A stretch of 64,000 nucleotides of DNA from Sphingomonas sp. BK580 (GTDB taxonomy: Bacteria; Pseudomonadota; Alphaproteobacteria; Sphingomonadales; Sphingomonadaceae). Every line of letters begins with the position of its first letter. Within the stretch, counting starts at the first letter, position 1. The notes below the pieces were generated by a model. That model did no database searches and was not told the origin of the DNA. It saw nothing but the letters and a program-made list of their open reading frames with translations. The position numbers and the translations under genes were made by a program. Of the stretch, positions 38,642 through 48,845 are shown one piece after another. The DNA lies in assembly GCF_014194975.1 (NCBI RefSeq), contig NZ_JACIAY010000002.1:310001-374000 (forward strand), written 5' to 3'.

Positions 38642-40215
38642 GCCGCCGCCTCCCGCTCGGCGAGCGGCAGCCGCACGACGAAGCGCGCGCCGCTCAGCCG
38701 GTCGTCGCGCGACTCGACGCCGATCTCGCCCTGGTGCGCGTCGACGATGGTGCGCGCGATGGCGAGGCCCAGCCCGCTATGCTCGCCGAAGCCCTCCTCC
38801 GCCGGACGCACCGAGTGGAAGCGCTGGAAGATCGCCTCTCGCGCCTCCTCGGGCACGCCCGGGCCCTCGTCCTCGACCCGCACCTCCAGCATCGAGCGGT
38901 CGCGCCGAACCGCGACGCTGACGACACCTCGGTCGGGCGAGAAGGAGATGGCGTTGTCGATCAGGTTGGCGAAGACCCGCTCCAGCCGCGCGCCCTCGCC
39001 GAGCACGTGGAGCTCGCCGTGCTCGCGCGCGTCGAGCCAGACGCGCACGCCGCGTGCCACCCCGCGCGCCTCGCGCTGCGCCACCATCGCCGCCAGCATC
39101 GCCTCGACGTCGACCGGTTCGAAGGTCGCGCGACTGAGCTGGGCGTCGAGCCGCGACGCGTCGGAGATGTCGCTGATCAGCCGGTCGAGCCGAAGCACGT
39201 CGTCGCCGACGATCGCGAGCAACTGCGCCTGCGCGTCGGGGGCGCGGACATGGCCGAGCGCGTCCACGGCGGAGCGGAGCGAGGCGAGGGGATTCTTCAG
39301 CTCGTGCGTGACGTCGGCGGCGAAGGCCTCGGTGGCGTCGATGCGTGCGCGTAGCGCGAGGCTCATGTCGCTGAGCGCGCGCGCGAGCATGCCGATCTCG
39401 TCGCGGCGCTCGGGCAGTCGCGGCACCACCACCTCGCGTGCGCGGCCGAGCCGCACCCGCACCGCGGCGCGCGCCAGCCGGCGCAGCGGGTTGACGATGG
39501 TGCGCGCGAGGAACAGCGACAGGCCGATTGAGATCGCCGCGACCACCAGCAGCACCACGCTGAGCCGGAAGCGCTCGAGCCGCACCCGCTCGGTGATGTC
39601 GCGCGCGTTGACCGCGGAGAGCAACGCGCGGCCGCCCGGCAGCGGGGCGGCCGCGGTGATCACCGGGGTGCGATCGGGCGCGCGCCAGACCGTGACCGCG
39701 CTGGGTGCGCCGGCCAGCACCGCGCGCACGTCGGGCCAGCGTCGTCCGTCGGCGCGCTCGCGATAGCCCGGCGCGAGCGGGGCGCGCACGACGCGGTCGA
39801 TCGCCGCGTCGAGAAAGCGCGCGCTGCGCTTGGCGAGCGAATCGTCGTCGGGGTCGTCGAGCCGGAAGTTGGCGACGCCGAGCGCGCGCGAGTCGGCGCT
39901 CGCGATCCCCGCGGCGTCATACAGCCGCAACCGCGTGCCGGTGTCGGTGGCGAGCCGTGCCAGCAGCCAGTCGCGACGCGAGTCGGGGATGGCGGTGAGC
40001 GCCTCCGCCATCAGCCGCGCCTCGCGCGACGCCTGCGCCGCTCGCTCGTCGAGGATGCGCGTGCGGAACGAGTCGAGGTAGAAGAAGCCGCCGGCCAGGA
40101 GGAGCAGCGCCAGGATGTTGACCGCGAGGATGCGCGGAGTGAGCGAGACCTTGCCGGACCAGGAGCGCGCCTGCTCGGCGGCGTCACTCCTCCGAAAAGC
40201 GGTAGCCGGCGCCAT
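38638..40215 (-). CDS. chvG: Sensor histidine kinase ChvG
   Basis: ChvG (ExoS) is an inner-membrane kinase sensing envelope or acid stress and phosphorylating ChvI. This protein of about 525 residues has a first membrane segment ([17 protein letters not shown]), a periplasmic domain, a second membrane segment ([20 protein letters not shown]) and a HAMP linker. The kinase core has the phospho-His in [19 protein letters not shown] and ATPase motifs [10 protein letters not shown] and [15 protein letters not shown]. The start is uncertain: the ATG at 40215 overlaps chvI by 32 bp and no start codon lies nearer the first membrane helix. Confidence 0.92.
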   Translation of the reverse strand: MAPATAFRRSDAAEQARSWSGKVSLTPRILAVNILALLLLAGGFFYLDSFRTRILDERAAQASREARLMAEALTAIPDSRRDWLLARLATDTGTRLRLYDAAGIASADSRALGVANFRLDDPDDDSLAKRSARFLDAAIDRVVRAPLAPGYRERADGRRWPDVRAVLAGAPSAVTVWRAPDRTPVITAAAPLPGGRALLSAVNARDITERVRLERFRLSVVLLVVAAISIGLSLFLARTIVNPLRRLARAAVRVRLGRAREVVVPRLPERRDEIGMLARALSDMSLALRARIDATEAFAADVTHELKNPLASLRSAVDALGHVRAPDAQAQLLAIVGDDVLRLDRLISDISDASRLDAQLSRATFEPVDVEAMLAAMVAQREARGVARGVRVWLDAREHGELHVLGEGARLERVFANLIDNAISFSPDRGVVSVAVRRDRSMLEVRVEDEGPGVPEEAREAIFQRFHSVRPAEEGFGEHSGLGLAIARTIVDAHQGEIGVESRDDRLSGARFVVRLPLAEREAAA

Positions 40216-40888
40216 ACAACGTCTCGATCGAGTCGAAGCCGGCATCGACCTCGCGGAACTTGCGGCGGACGCGCTTGATATGGCTGTCGATGGTGCGGTC
40301 GTCGACGTAGATGTCGTCCTGATAGGCCGCGTCCATCAGCTGGTTGCGCGTCTTCACGATACCGGGGCGCTGCGCCAGCGTCTCGAGGATCAGGAACTCG
40401 GTGACGGTCAGCGTCACGTGATGACCGTCCCAGCTGACGCGGTGGCGCGCCGGGTCCATCACGAGTCGGCCACGCTCGATCGGTCCCTGCGCGGCGGCAT
40501 CCTCACCGCCGGGCGCGGCGCTGCCCTCGGTGCGGCGCAGGATGGCGCGGATGCGCGCGATAAGCAGCCGCTGGCTGAACGGCTTGGCGATATAATCGTC
40601 CGCCCCCATCGCCAGACCGAGCGCCTCGTCGAGCTCGTCGTCCTTGCTGGTGAGGAAGATCACGGGGACCCGGCTCTTCTCGCGCAGGCGGCGCAGCAGC
40701 TCCAGCCCGTCCATGCGCGGCATCTTGATGTCGAAGATGGCGAGGTCGGGCGGGTTGTCGGTGAGCGCCTTCAGCGCCGCCTCGCCATCCGAATAGACCC
40801 GCGTGAGAAAGCCCTCGGCCTGCAGCGCGATCGACACCGAGGTGAGAATGTTGCGGTCGTCGTCGACCAGCGCGATCGTGGCCGTCAT
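40184..40888 (-). CDS. chvI: Response regulator ChvI
   Basis: This OmpR-family regulator of 234 residues has a receiver domain with acidic residues in LVDDDRNIL, the phospho-Asp in [14 protein letters not shown] (about 52), the Thr in [10 protein letters not shown] and the lysine in [11 protein letters not shown] winged-helix DNA-binding domain follows (about 135-232), with [16 protein letters not shown] and [13 protein letters not shown]. It leads the chvI-chvG-hprK-rapZ-EIIA-HPr operon. The divergent pckA promoter region, about 180 bp long, carries paired palindromes that could be its own or another regulator's operators. Confidence 0.94.
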   Translation of the reverse strand: MTATIALVDDDRNILTSVSIALQAEGFLTRVYSDGEAALKALTDNPPDLAIFDIKMPRMDGLELLRRLREKSRVPVIFLTSKDDELDEALGLAMGADDYIAKPFSQRLLIARIRAILRRTEGSAAPGGEDAAAQGPIERGRLVMDPARHRVSWDGHHVTLTVTEFLILETLAQRPGIVKTRNQLMDAAYQDDIYVDDRTIDSHIKRVRRKFREVDAGFDSIETLYGAGYRFSEE

Positions 40889-40975
40889 CGGAGGATCCGG
40901 GTCATAGCCTCGGTGGGTAGTCCAAAGCGCGCGCGCGCTCAATGGGACGCGGCAAGCCGGTTCACGATCGTGTTT

Positions 40976-41017
40976 AACATGTTTGACGCGCGGCGATCGT
41001 GGGCGTAAAACATGTTT
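40976..41017. promoter_or_regulatory. Paired AACATGTT palindromes between chvI and pckA
   Basis: AACATGTT at 40976-40983 and AAACATGTTT at 41008-41017 are both perfect palindromes. Their centres are 33 bp apart, close to three helical turns. The first touches the -35 and the second overlaps the -10 of the candidate pckA promoter, a layout that fits cooperative repression. The regulator is unknown. Confidence 0.6.
40983..41011 (+). promoter_or_regulatory. Candidate pckA promoter
   Basis: TTGACG and TAAAAC are separated by 17 bp. Transcription would begin near 41018, leaving a leader of about 50 nt before the TTG start of pckA. Confidence 0.5.
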
Positions 41018-41066
41018 AGCACAGGCCGCTCGGCAAGGGCGCGGCGGTGAAGCAGAGGATGGACCA

Positions 41067-42674
<1,608 letters not shown>

Positions 42675-43050
42675 GGGAGTTGGGGCTCGCGCGCCGTCGC
42701 GAGGGTGCCACGGCGGTTCGTGTGCGGGCGCGGCGGCCCGGATCAGGCGCCTACGCGGCACATCTTCCTCTTCATGCCCGAGGAGTCGGTGCGACGCTGC
42801 GCCCATCCGCGTCGCCGGGCAAGCTCTGCTGCTCCGATTCCCAAGCTTGCGCGTGAGACCCTCATCCTAGTGCCCCGGCGCAGGCCGGGGCCCAGGTGGG
42901 CAGCGGCGGCGATCCGGCGACAACGACCATCCAAACTGGCCGCGGCCTGTGCCGGGGAACGGCCGTCGGGTTCGCACCGACCGGCTCAACGCGAAGCGCC
43001 GCCCGAGTCCGTCGACGCGGGCGGCGCTCCTGTCTCAGCCGAGGCCTGGA
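42675..43050. other. 376-bp gap holding a family B-type inverted repeat, no gene
   Basis: An element at 42870-42960 has the left end GTGCCCCGGCGCAGGCCGGG and, on the other strand, the right end GTTCCCCGGCACAGGCC. It is about 91 bp long and resembles the element at 53347. The remainder shows no convincing gene or RNA. It separates pckA from the convergent secreted-protein gene. Confidence 0.6.
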
Positions 43051-43767
43051 TCAGCGCGGCTTGCGCTTGGCCTTCGTCGTCGTCGTCGTCGCGCCCGGCG
43101 CGGCGGTCGAGGCCTCCGCGTTGGTGCCCGGCGTCGACGCGCTCTCGGTGCCGGTCGCGGCGGTGGTGCCGGCGGCCATGTCACCCGCGGTGGTCGACGA
43201 CCCGGTCGATGCCGACGCGCCCGCGCTGCCGCCGCCTGCCGCGGTCATCGCAGCCTTGAGCTGCGCCGCGGTCATGCCGAGCACGATACCCTGCGGGCCG
43301 GGACCGAAGCCGCTGGTCGGCAGCACGACGGGCCCGTCGGCGGTGGTCAGCGTCACGCCGCTGGCGTCGACCGACTTGATCGTGCCGAGCTGCGTGCCGC
43401 CGGTGCCATAGACCGTGGCGCCCGGGACCAGCTTCGACTTGAAATCGGCGGTGGCCTGCGCCTGCTGCTGCCCGGCGGCGGCCTCGAGCTGCGCCTTGGT
43501 CATCGCCAGCACCGGGCCCTGCGCGCCCTGGCCGAGCGAGGTCAACGGGATCGCTGCCTTGACCGTGCCGGTGTTGACCACGGCGTTGGTGCCATCGGTG
43601 CTCTCGACGGTACCGACGACACCTCCCGAGGTGTCATAGACCGTCGCGCCGGTGGCGACCGTGGCCGCACCCGTGGCAGGCGCCTGGGCCGGCGCCGCCG
43701 CTTGTGCCAACGCGGTCCCGGGAAGGGTGGCGGCAGAAGCGAGAGCGAAAACGGCGAAGTGCTTCAC
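43051..43767 (-). CDS. Secreted protein with two beta-rich repeats
   Basis: I do not recognise a named family. The 238-residue protein has a signal peptide (about residues 1-22, ending GTALAQ). Two repeats of about 65 residues follow: GATVYDTSGGVVGTVESTDG and GATVYGTGGTQLGTIKSVDA each open a unit that ends in a MTKAQLEAA or MTAAQLKAA helix. They resemble PRC-barrel-like beta domains. The tail is Ser/Thr/Ala-rich and ends KAKRKPR. The GTG at 43767 follows AGGAG. An EcfG-type promoter upstream suggests general-stress induction. A periplasmic or surface role is inferred. Confidence 0.75.
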   Translation of the reverse strand: MKHFAVFALASAATLPGTALAQAAAPAQAPATGAATVATGATVYDTSGGVVGTVESTDGTNAVVNTGTVKAAIPLTSLGQGAQGPVLAMTKAQLEAAAGQQQAQATADFKSKLVPGATVYGTGGTQLGTIKSVDASGVTLTTADGPVVLPTSGFGPGPQGIVLGMTAAQLKAAMTAAGGGSAGASASTGSSTTAGDMAAGTTAATGTESASTPGTNAEASTAAPGATTTTTKAKRKPR

Positions 43768-43809
43768 GAGAAACTCCTGTGGTCGTTTACGAGAAAGTAT
43801 CGGCGTTGA

Positions 43810-43835
43810 AACGATCGCGTCACAACGAGGGTTCC
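43810..43835 (-). promoter_or_regulatory. EcfG-type promoter of the secreted repeat protein
   Basis: On the minus strand GGAAC (43835-43831) and CGTT (43813-43810) are 17 bp apart. The transcription start would lie about 36 nt before the GTG at 43767. Confidence 0.65.
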
Positions 43836-43891
43836 CGGTGATAGCCGACTCGCCCTGCACCTGAGGTGAACCGCACGTTCATCGAACAGTC

Positions 43892-43906
43892 GTTCCCTTC
43901 CTGTTC
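43892..43906 (+). promoter_or_regulatory. LexA-type SOS box of radA
   Basis: GTTC-CCTTCCT-GTTC, a perfect alphaproteobacterial LexA-type site, ends 20 bp before the radA ATG. It shares the 159-bp intergenic region with the EcfG-type promoter on the other strand. Confidence 0.6.
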
Positions 43907-43926
43907 TTCATGCGCTACGAGAGGTC

Positions 43927-45303
43927 ATGGCGAAAATTCACAAGCGATACGTCTGCCAGTCGTGCGGTTCGGTGACTCACCGCTGGCAGGGGCAGTGCGC
44001 CGACTGCTCGGAGTGGAACACGTTGGTGGAGGAGGCGCCCCTGGCGGCCACGCCGTTCCAGGCCAAGCACAACCTGCAGGGCGGGGGGCGCACGATCGCG
44101 CTGATCGGGCTCGACGCCGAGGTAGCGCTGCCGCCGCGGACGCCATTCGGCATCGCCGAGCTCGACCGCGCGCTGGGCGGCGGGCTGGTGGCGGGCTCGG
44201 CGACGCTGATCGGCGGCGACCCGGGCATCGGCAAGTCGACGCTGCTGCTTCAGGCCGCGGCGGCGTTGGCGCGAGGCGGCCATGAGGTCGCCTATGTCTC
44301 GGGCGAGGAGGCCGCCGATCAGGTGCGGCTGCGCGCGCGTCGGCTCGGGTTGGGCGACGCGCCGGTGAAGCTCGCCGCTGCCACCTCGACGCGGGACATC
44401 CTCACGACGCTGTCGCAGGATCGCCCGCCCACGCTGCTGGTGATCGACTCGATACAGACGATGCACTCCGACCTGATCGAGGGCGCCCCCGGCACGGTCA
44501 GCCAGGTCCGCGCCAGCGCGCAGGAGCTGATCCGCTTCGCCAAGGAGCGCGGCACCGCGGTGGTGCTGGTCGGGCATGTCACCAAGGACGGTACCATCGC
44601 CGGCCCGCGCGTGCTCGAACATATGGTCGACACGGTGCTGAGCTTCGAGGGTGAGCGAAGTCACCAGTACCGTATCCTGCGGAGCCTCAAGAACCGCTTC
44701 GGCGGCACCGACGAGATCGGCGTCTTCGCGATGGCGGGCGACGGGCTGGCGGAGGTGTCGAACCCGTCCGCGTTGTTCCTCACGCAGCGCGACGAGGGCG
44801 TGACCGGTGCCACCGTCTTCCCGGCGCTGGAGGGCACGCGGCCGGTGCTGGTCGAGATCCAGGCGCTGGTGGTGCGGCTCGCCAGCGGCGCGACGCCGCG
44901 GCGCGCGGTGGTCGGCTGGGACTCGGGACGGCTGGCGATGATCCTGGCGGTGCTCGAGGCGCGCTGCGGGCTCAGCTTCTCGACCTGCGAGGTCTATCTC
45001 AACGTCGCGGGCGGCTATCGCGTGCAGGATCCGGCGGCGGATCTCGCGGTCGCGGCGGCGCTGGTCTCGGCATTGAGCGAGCGGCCGGTGCCCGCCGACG
45101 CGGTGGCGTTCGGCGAGATCGCGCTATCGGGCGAGCTGCGCCCGGTCGCGCACGCGCCACTGCGGCTCAAGGAAGCGGCCAAGCTCGGCTTCGAGCGCGC
45201 GCTGCTGCCCGACAGCGCCGCGGGCGCGGAGCGCGAGGTGATGCGACGCTCGAGCTTCCGGACATTGGGGCAGTTCGTCGATCACTTGCTCGGGAGAGGG
45301 TAG
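43927..45303 (+). CDS. radA: DNA repair protein RadA
   Basis: RadA is a RecA-like branch-migration helicase used in recombinational repair. The 458-residue protein has the N-terminal zinc finger YVCQSCGSVTHRWQGQCADC, the P-loop GGDPGIGKSTLLLQ (about 98-110) and the KNRFGG motif special to RadA. A C-terminal Lon-protease-like domain follows (about 290-455). The ATG at 43927 gives the usual start AKIHKRYVCQSCG. A LexA-type operator upstream suggests SOS control. It is followed by a 366-bp gap and then cvpA. Confidence 0.96.
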   Translation: MAKIHKRYVCQSCGSVTHRWQGQCADCSEWNTLVEEAPLAATPFQAKHNLQGGGRTIALIGLDAEVALPPRTPFGIAELDRALGGGLVAGSATLIGGDPGIGKSTLLLQAAAALARGGHEVAYVSGEEAADQVRLRARRLGLGDAPVKLAAATSTRDILTTLSQDRPPTLLVIDSIQTMHSDLIEGAPGTVSQVRASAQELIRFAKERGTAVVLVGHVTKDGTIAGPRVLEHMVDTVLSFEGERSHQYRILRSLKNRFGGTDEIGVFAMAGDGLAEVSNPSALFLTQRDEGVTGATVFPALEGTRPVLVEIQALVVRLASGATPRRAVVGWDSGRLAMILAVLEARCGLSFSTCEVYLNVAGGYRVQDPAADLAVAAALVSALSERPVPADAVAFGEIALSGELRPVAHAPLRLKEAAKLGFERALLPDSAAGAEREVMRRSSFRTLGQFVDHLLGRG

Positions 45304-45669
45304 GGCGGCAGCGTCCCGGACCGCAGATGCGCCCCGTCGCGCAGGGCTGTCGCATCCGGCCAGCCGATCGCGCGGCGTCACGACCCGTCGCGCCGTCTCG
45401 GGCGCGAGGCGGGTGCCATCCTGGAGCAGGAGCGACGCCGGCGGCGGCGCGGCCGCCTCGATCCGGGGTGGAGCGCGACACGGCGGCGTGCGGAGGATCC
45501 GGCTCCGCCGGCGAGCGACGCGCGATAGCTGTGCCGCTTGCGAGTAGGATCGGCGCGACCGTCTGGGCCGGGTGAACTCACCATCTCGGGCAGCTGCGGC
45601 AGCTCCAGCGCGCGCTCTCACCACAACTCGCGCTAGCCGGCGCCGCTGCCACGCCATATGGAGGCGGAC
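45304..45669. other. 366-bp gap without a recognisable gene
   Basis: Frames are open on both strands, as expected at this GC content, but none has a ribosome site with a sensible protein. The minus strand reads PPRIEAAAPPPASLLLQDGT and onward, Arg/Ala/Pro-rich, which may be a remnant. No repeat or RNA structure was recognised. Confidence 0.4.
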
Positions 45670-46230
45670 ATGAATTGGCAGGGGCTCGACATCGCCGTGT
45701 TCGCCGCGGTCGCGCTGACCGCGCTCGGCGGTGTGCGGCGCGGGTTCGTCGGCGAGGTGCTGGCCCTGTTCGCCTGGGTAGCGATGGTGTTCGCGCTCAA
45801 GATCTTCCACCTCCCGCTCGCGCACGCGCTCGTCGCCACCGTGGGTAGCGCCTCGGGCGCCGCGGTGCTGGCCTTCGTGATCCTCACCGCGGGCACCTAC
45901 TTCCTCAGCAAGATCGTGGTCAACGCGGTGGCGCGGCGCACCCGCACCTCGGTGCTCGGCCCGATCGACCGCGCGCTAGGCTTCGGCTTCGGCGCGCTCA
46001 AGGGGTTGATCCTGGCGAGCCTCGCCTATCTTCTGCTCATCCTCGTGCTCGACGTGACCGGCGGCGGGCCGTCGCACCGGCCGGCGTGGCTGACGCGGGC
46101 GCGGACCTACCCGCTGCTCACCGCGACCAGCGGCTCGATCGCCGACTTCGTCGCGCGTCGGCGCGCGGGCGAACCCGTGTTCGGGCCGCGGTTGCCGCCG
46201 CGCCCCGATGGAGCCAAGACGACGTCATGA
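45670..46230 (+). CDS. CvpA-family membrane protein
   Basis: This 186-residue inner-membrane protein has the CvpA pattern: a first helix around IAVFAAVALTALGGVRRGFVGEVLALFAW, then LAFVILTAGTYFLSKIV and the loop RTRTSVLGPIDRALGFGFGALKGLILASL. CvpA proteins are tied to envelope function and, in enteric bacteria, to purF and colicin V, but the molecular job is not settled. I chose the ATG at 45670 because a GGAGG site lies 6 bp upstream. The stop overlaps the next gene (ATGA). Confidence 0.88.
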   Translation: MNWQGLDIAVFAAVALTALGGVRRGFVGEVLALFAWVAMVFALKIFHLPLAHALVATVGSASGAAVLAFVILTAGTYFLSKIVVNAVARRTRTSVLGPIDRALGFGFGALKGLILASLAYLLLILVLDVTGGGPSHRPAWLTRARTYPLLTATSGSIADFVARRRAGEPVFGPRLPPRPDGAKTTS

Positions 46231-46667
46231 GCCTGGACCTGTACACCCCCGAGATCAGCGCGCTGGCGATCGGCAACCCGTATCCGGACCGGCTCGAGGG
46301 CGCGGCCGGCTCGGCGGAGAAGCGGTCGCCGATCTGCGGCAGCCGCGTGACCGTCGACGTCGGGCTCGACGGGGACGGACGCGTGGCGGCCCTCGGCACG
46401 CAGGTGCGTGCCTGCCTGCTCGGTCAGGCGTCGTCGACGCTGCTCGCGCGGCACGCGATCGGACGAACGCCCGAGGAGTTGGCGACGGCGCGCGACGCGC
46501 TCACCGCCTGGCTCGCCGGGGCCGGCGACGTGCCCGACTGGCCCGGGATCGCGGTCTTCACGCCGGGGCTCAAGCTGACCGCGCGGCATCCCTCGATCCG
46601 GCTCGCGTTCGAAGCGGCAGCGGACGCCGCCGAGCAGGCGCGCGCCGCGAACGCGGTCAGCGCCTGA
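46227..46667 (+). CDS. IscU/NifU-N-like protein with two cysteines
   Basis: This 146-residue protein resembles Fe-S scaffold proteins in its start (DLYTPEISALAIGNPYPDRL) and in two cysteines, one in SPICGSRVTVDV and one in VRACLLGQASS. These match the first two cluster ligands of IscU. The third cysteine region reads RHPSIRLAFEAA with no cysteine, so it may use His or not hold a cluster. The pattern is known in a group of alphaproteobacterial IscU-like proteins. It is translationally coupled to cvpA and to the antiporter gene (TGATG). Function uncertain. Confidence 0.78.
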   Translation: MSLDLYTPEISALAIGNPYPDRLEGAAGSAEKRSPICGSRVTVDVGLDGDGRVAALGTQVRACLLGQASSTLLARHAIGRTPEELATARDALTAWLAGAGDVPDWPGIAVFTPGLKLTARHPSIRLAFEAAADAAEQARAANAVSA

Positions 46668-48433
46668 TGGAACACGCCACCGACGGCTCGCTGGTCCGCG
46701 ACGGTACCATCCTGCTCGGCGCGGGGCTGGTCTTCGTCCTCCTGTTCCGTCGACTCGGACTGGGCGCGACCCTGGGCTTTCTCGTCGCGGGCGCGCTGGT
46801 CGGGCCGCAGCTGCTCGGGCTGGTCGGCGACGCCGAGACCAAGCTGGGCTTCGCCGAGCTCGGCATCACGTTGCTGCTCTTCATCGTCGGGCTGGAGCTG
46901 AGCCCGACGCGGCTGTGGCGGCTCAAGGAGGATATTCTCGGACTAGGCGCGATCCAGGTCGTCGGCTGCGGAGTGGCGATCGCCGCGATCCTCGCGCTCG
47001 CGGCGAAATTCTCCCTGGCGGCCGCGCTCGCGGTCGGCATGCCGCTGGCACTGTCCTCGACCGCGCAGGTGCTGCCGATGCTGCAGTCCTCGGGGCGGCT
47101 ACGCACGCCGTTCGGCGAGCGCGCCTTCTCGATCCTGTTGTTCCAGGACCTGTCGATCATCCCGATGATCACGATCATCGCCGCGATGAGCCGCAACCCC
47201 GCGGCGGCGGCGGGGCCGCCGGGCTGGCTGCTGGTGGTCTATACCGTGCTGGCGATCGCGGGACTGGTCGCGGTCGGGCGCTTCGTGCTCCGTCCCTTGT
47301 TCCGCGGCATTGGCAATCTCGGCGAGCGCGAGATGTTCGTCTTCGCCGCTTTGTTCACCGTGATCGCCGCGGCCGCGCTGATGGAGTGGCTCGGCCTGTC
47401 CACCGCCCTCGGCGCGTTCGTGGCGGGCGTGATGCTGGCCGACAGCCCTTACCGCCACGAGCTGGAGACCGACGTCGAGCCGTTCCGCTCGATCCTGCTC
47501 GGCCTGTTCTTCCTCGCGGTCGGCATGATGCTCGACCTGCACGCGATCGCCGAGCGGCCCTTCTTCGTGGTGGCGATGGCGGCGGCGCTGATCGTGACCA
47601 AGGCGGGGATCATCACGCTGCTGGGGCTCGCCTTCCGCATGAAGTGGCGGCAGGCGGTGGCACTCGGGCTGCTGCTGAGCCAGGGCGGCGAGTTCGGCTT
47701 CGTGCTGCTCGCCCAGGCGCAGAACGCCTATCTGATCGCACCCCAGGCGGCGAGCCTGTTCGGCGCGATCATCACGCTGTCGATGGCGACGACCCCCTTC
47801 CTGATGATGTTCACGCGCCGCTTCCGCGAGGAGCCGATCGTCGCCGACGGGGCCCGCGACGGGCCTAAGGCCGACGGGGCCAACGCGATCATCGTCGGCT
47901 ACGGCCGGTTCGGCCAGACGGTCGGGCAGATGCTGATGATGCAGGACATCCCCGTCACGCTGATCGACACCGACATCGAGATGATCGACATCGCCGAGGA
48001 GTTCGGCTCCAAGGTCTATTACGGCGACGGCACGCGGCTCGACCTCTTGCGCCAGGCGGGCGCGGCGGAGGCGGAGCTGATCATGTTCTGCATGGACGGC
48101 GACCAGCTCGACCTCGGCCAGCTCGAGGCGGTGCACGAGGCCTTCCCGCGCGCCGCGATCTACGTTCGCGCGTTCGACCGCCGCGCGCTGGTGCGGCTCA
48201 AGCCGGGGCCGGCGCGCGCGGTGGTGCGCGAGGTGCTCGAGTCGGCGATCCGCATGGCGCGGCTGGCGATGGAGGGGCTGGGCGTTTCGCCCGCCGAGAT
48301 CGACCGCGCCGAGCAGATGTACCGCGCGCGCGACCGTGAGCGCCTGCGCATCCAGATCGAGGCGGGCGACCTCCGCGCCGCGCGCGCGCTCGTCGCCGAG
48401 CAGGCGCCATGGGGCGGGGGGCGGCGCGAGTGA
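46667..48433 (+). CDS. KefB/KefC-type cation:proton antiporter
   Basis: This 588-residue membrane protein has about twelve hydrophobic helices of the CPA2 family, including LGFAELGITLLLFIVGLELSP and LGAFVAGVMLADSPYRHELE. A C-terminal RCK/TrkA-N domain follows, with the nucleotide-binding motif AIIVGYGRFGQTVGQML (about 405-420). It probably exchanges K+ for H+ and responds to NAD(H) or glutathione-like ligands, as Kef systems do. The start overlaps the previous stop by one base and its own stop overlaps the DUF423 gene start (GTGA), indicating an operon. Confidence 0.9.
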   Translation: MEHATDGSLVRDGTILLGAGLVFVLLFRRLGLGATLGFLVAGALVGPQLLGLVGDAETKLGFAELGITLLLFIVGLELSPTRLWRLKEDILGLGAIQVVGCGVAIAAILALAAKFSLAAALAVGMPLALSSTAQVLPMLQSSGRLRTPFGERAFSILLFQDLSIIPMITIIAAMSRNPAAAAGPPGWLLVVYTVLAIAGLVAVGRFVLRPLFRGIGNLGEREMFVFAALFTVIAAAALMEWLGLSTALGAFVAGVMLADSPYRHELETDVEPFRSILLGLFFLAVGMMLDLHAIAERPFFVVAMAAALIVTKAGIITLLGLAFRMKWRQAVALGLLLSQGGEFGFVLLAQAQNAYLIAPQAASLFGAIITLSMATTPFLMMFTRRFREEPIVADGARDGPKADGANAIIVGYGRFGQTVGQMLMMQDIPVTLIDTDIEMIDIAEEFGSKVYYGDGTRLDLLRQAGAAEAELIMFCMDGDQLDLGQLEAVHEAFPRAAIYVRAFDRRALVRLKPGPARAVVREVLESAIRMARLAMEGLGVSPAEIDRAEQMYRARDRERLRIQIEAGDLRAARALVAEQAPWGGGRRE

Positions 48434-48762
48434 ACTGGTTGATGGTGGTAGCGGCGCTGTCGGGCGCAGTGGCGGTCGGCGCCGGCGCCTTCGGGGCGCA
48501 TGGCGCGAGCGGCGCGGCGGTGGAGTGGCTCAAGACGGGAAGTCACTATCAGCTCGTCCACGCGGTCGCGGCGTTGATGGCGCTGCGGCTCGAGGCGCGG
48601 GGGCCGGCGTGGCTGTTCCTCGCGGGCGGCGCCCTGTTCGCGGGAACCTTGTACCTGATGGCGCTCGGCCTGCCGCGCTGGCTCGGCGCGGTGACCCCCA
48701 TCGGCGGCACGCTGCTGATCGCTGGGTGGCTGTGGCTCGCCTGGATCGGGCTGCGAGGCTAA
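48430..48762 (+). CDS. DUF423 family membrane protein
   Basis: This protein of 110 residues has the DUF423 signature GAGAFGAHG near residue 16 and YQLVHAVAALMAL, with four predicted membrane helices and the conserved C-terminal TPIGGTLLIAGWLWLAW. The family is widespread and of unknown function. The GTG at 48430 overlaps the antiporter stop by 4 bp; an ATG at 48409 in the same frame is possible. It ends the cvpA-IscU-like-antiporter operon. Confidence 0.88.
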   Translation: MNWLMVVAALSGAVAVGAGAFGAHGASGAAVEWLKTGSHYQLVHAVAALMALRLEARGPAWLFLAGGALFAGTLYLMALGLPRWLGAVTPIGGTLLIAGWLWLAWIGLRG

Positions 48763-48789
48763 GCTCGATCACGCTACTCGGGCGGCGCG

Positions 48790-48815
48790 GTGCTCCCGCG
48801 CACGCGGGAGCCGAG
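48790..48815. repeat. Half-copy of repeat family B
   Basis: GTGCTCCCGCGCACGCGGGA followed by GCCGAG matches one end of the family B elements. It lies between convergent genes and can form a hairpin. Confidence 0.55.
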
Positions 48816-48845
48816 TGCCGCGGGCGCTGCCGCCTGTGACGCCGC

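Noticed and set aside
40965..41020. CtrA site in the pckA-chvI region
   Set aside because: TTAAC occurs once but there is no second TTAA at the required spacing; the palindrome reading is better.
45124..45825. Minus-strand frame across the radA-cvpA gap
   Set aside because: Arg/Ala/Pro-rich, no ribosome site and overlaps two certain genes at its ends.
46208..46667. Continuous frame that would extend the antiporter N-terminus
   Set aside because: The region encodes the IscU-like protein in a different frame, and the antiporter has a good ATG at 46667 coupled to that stop.
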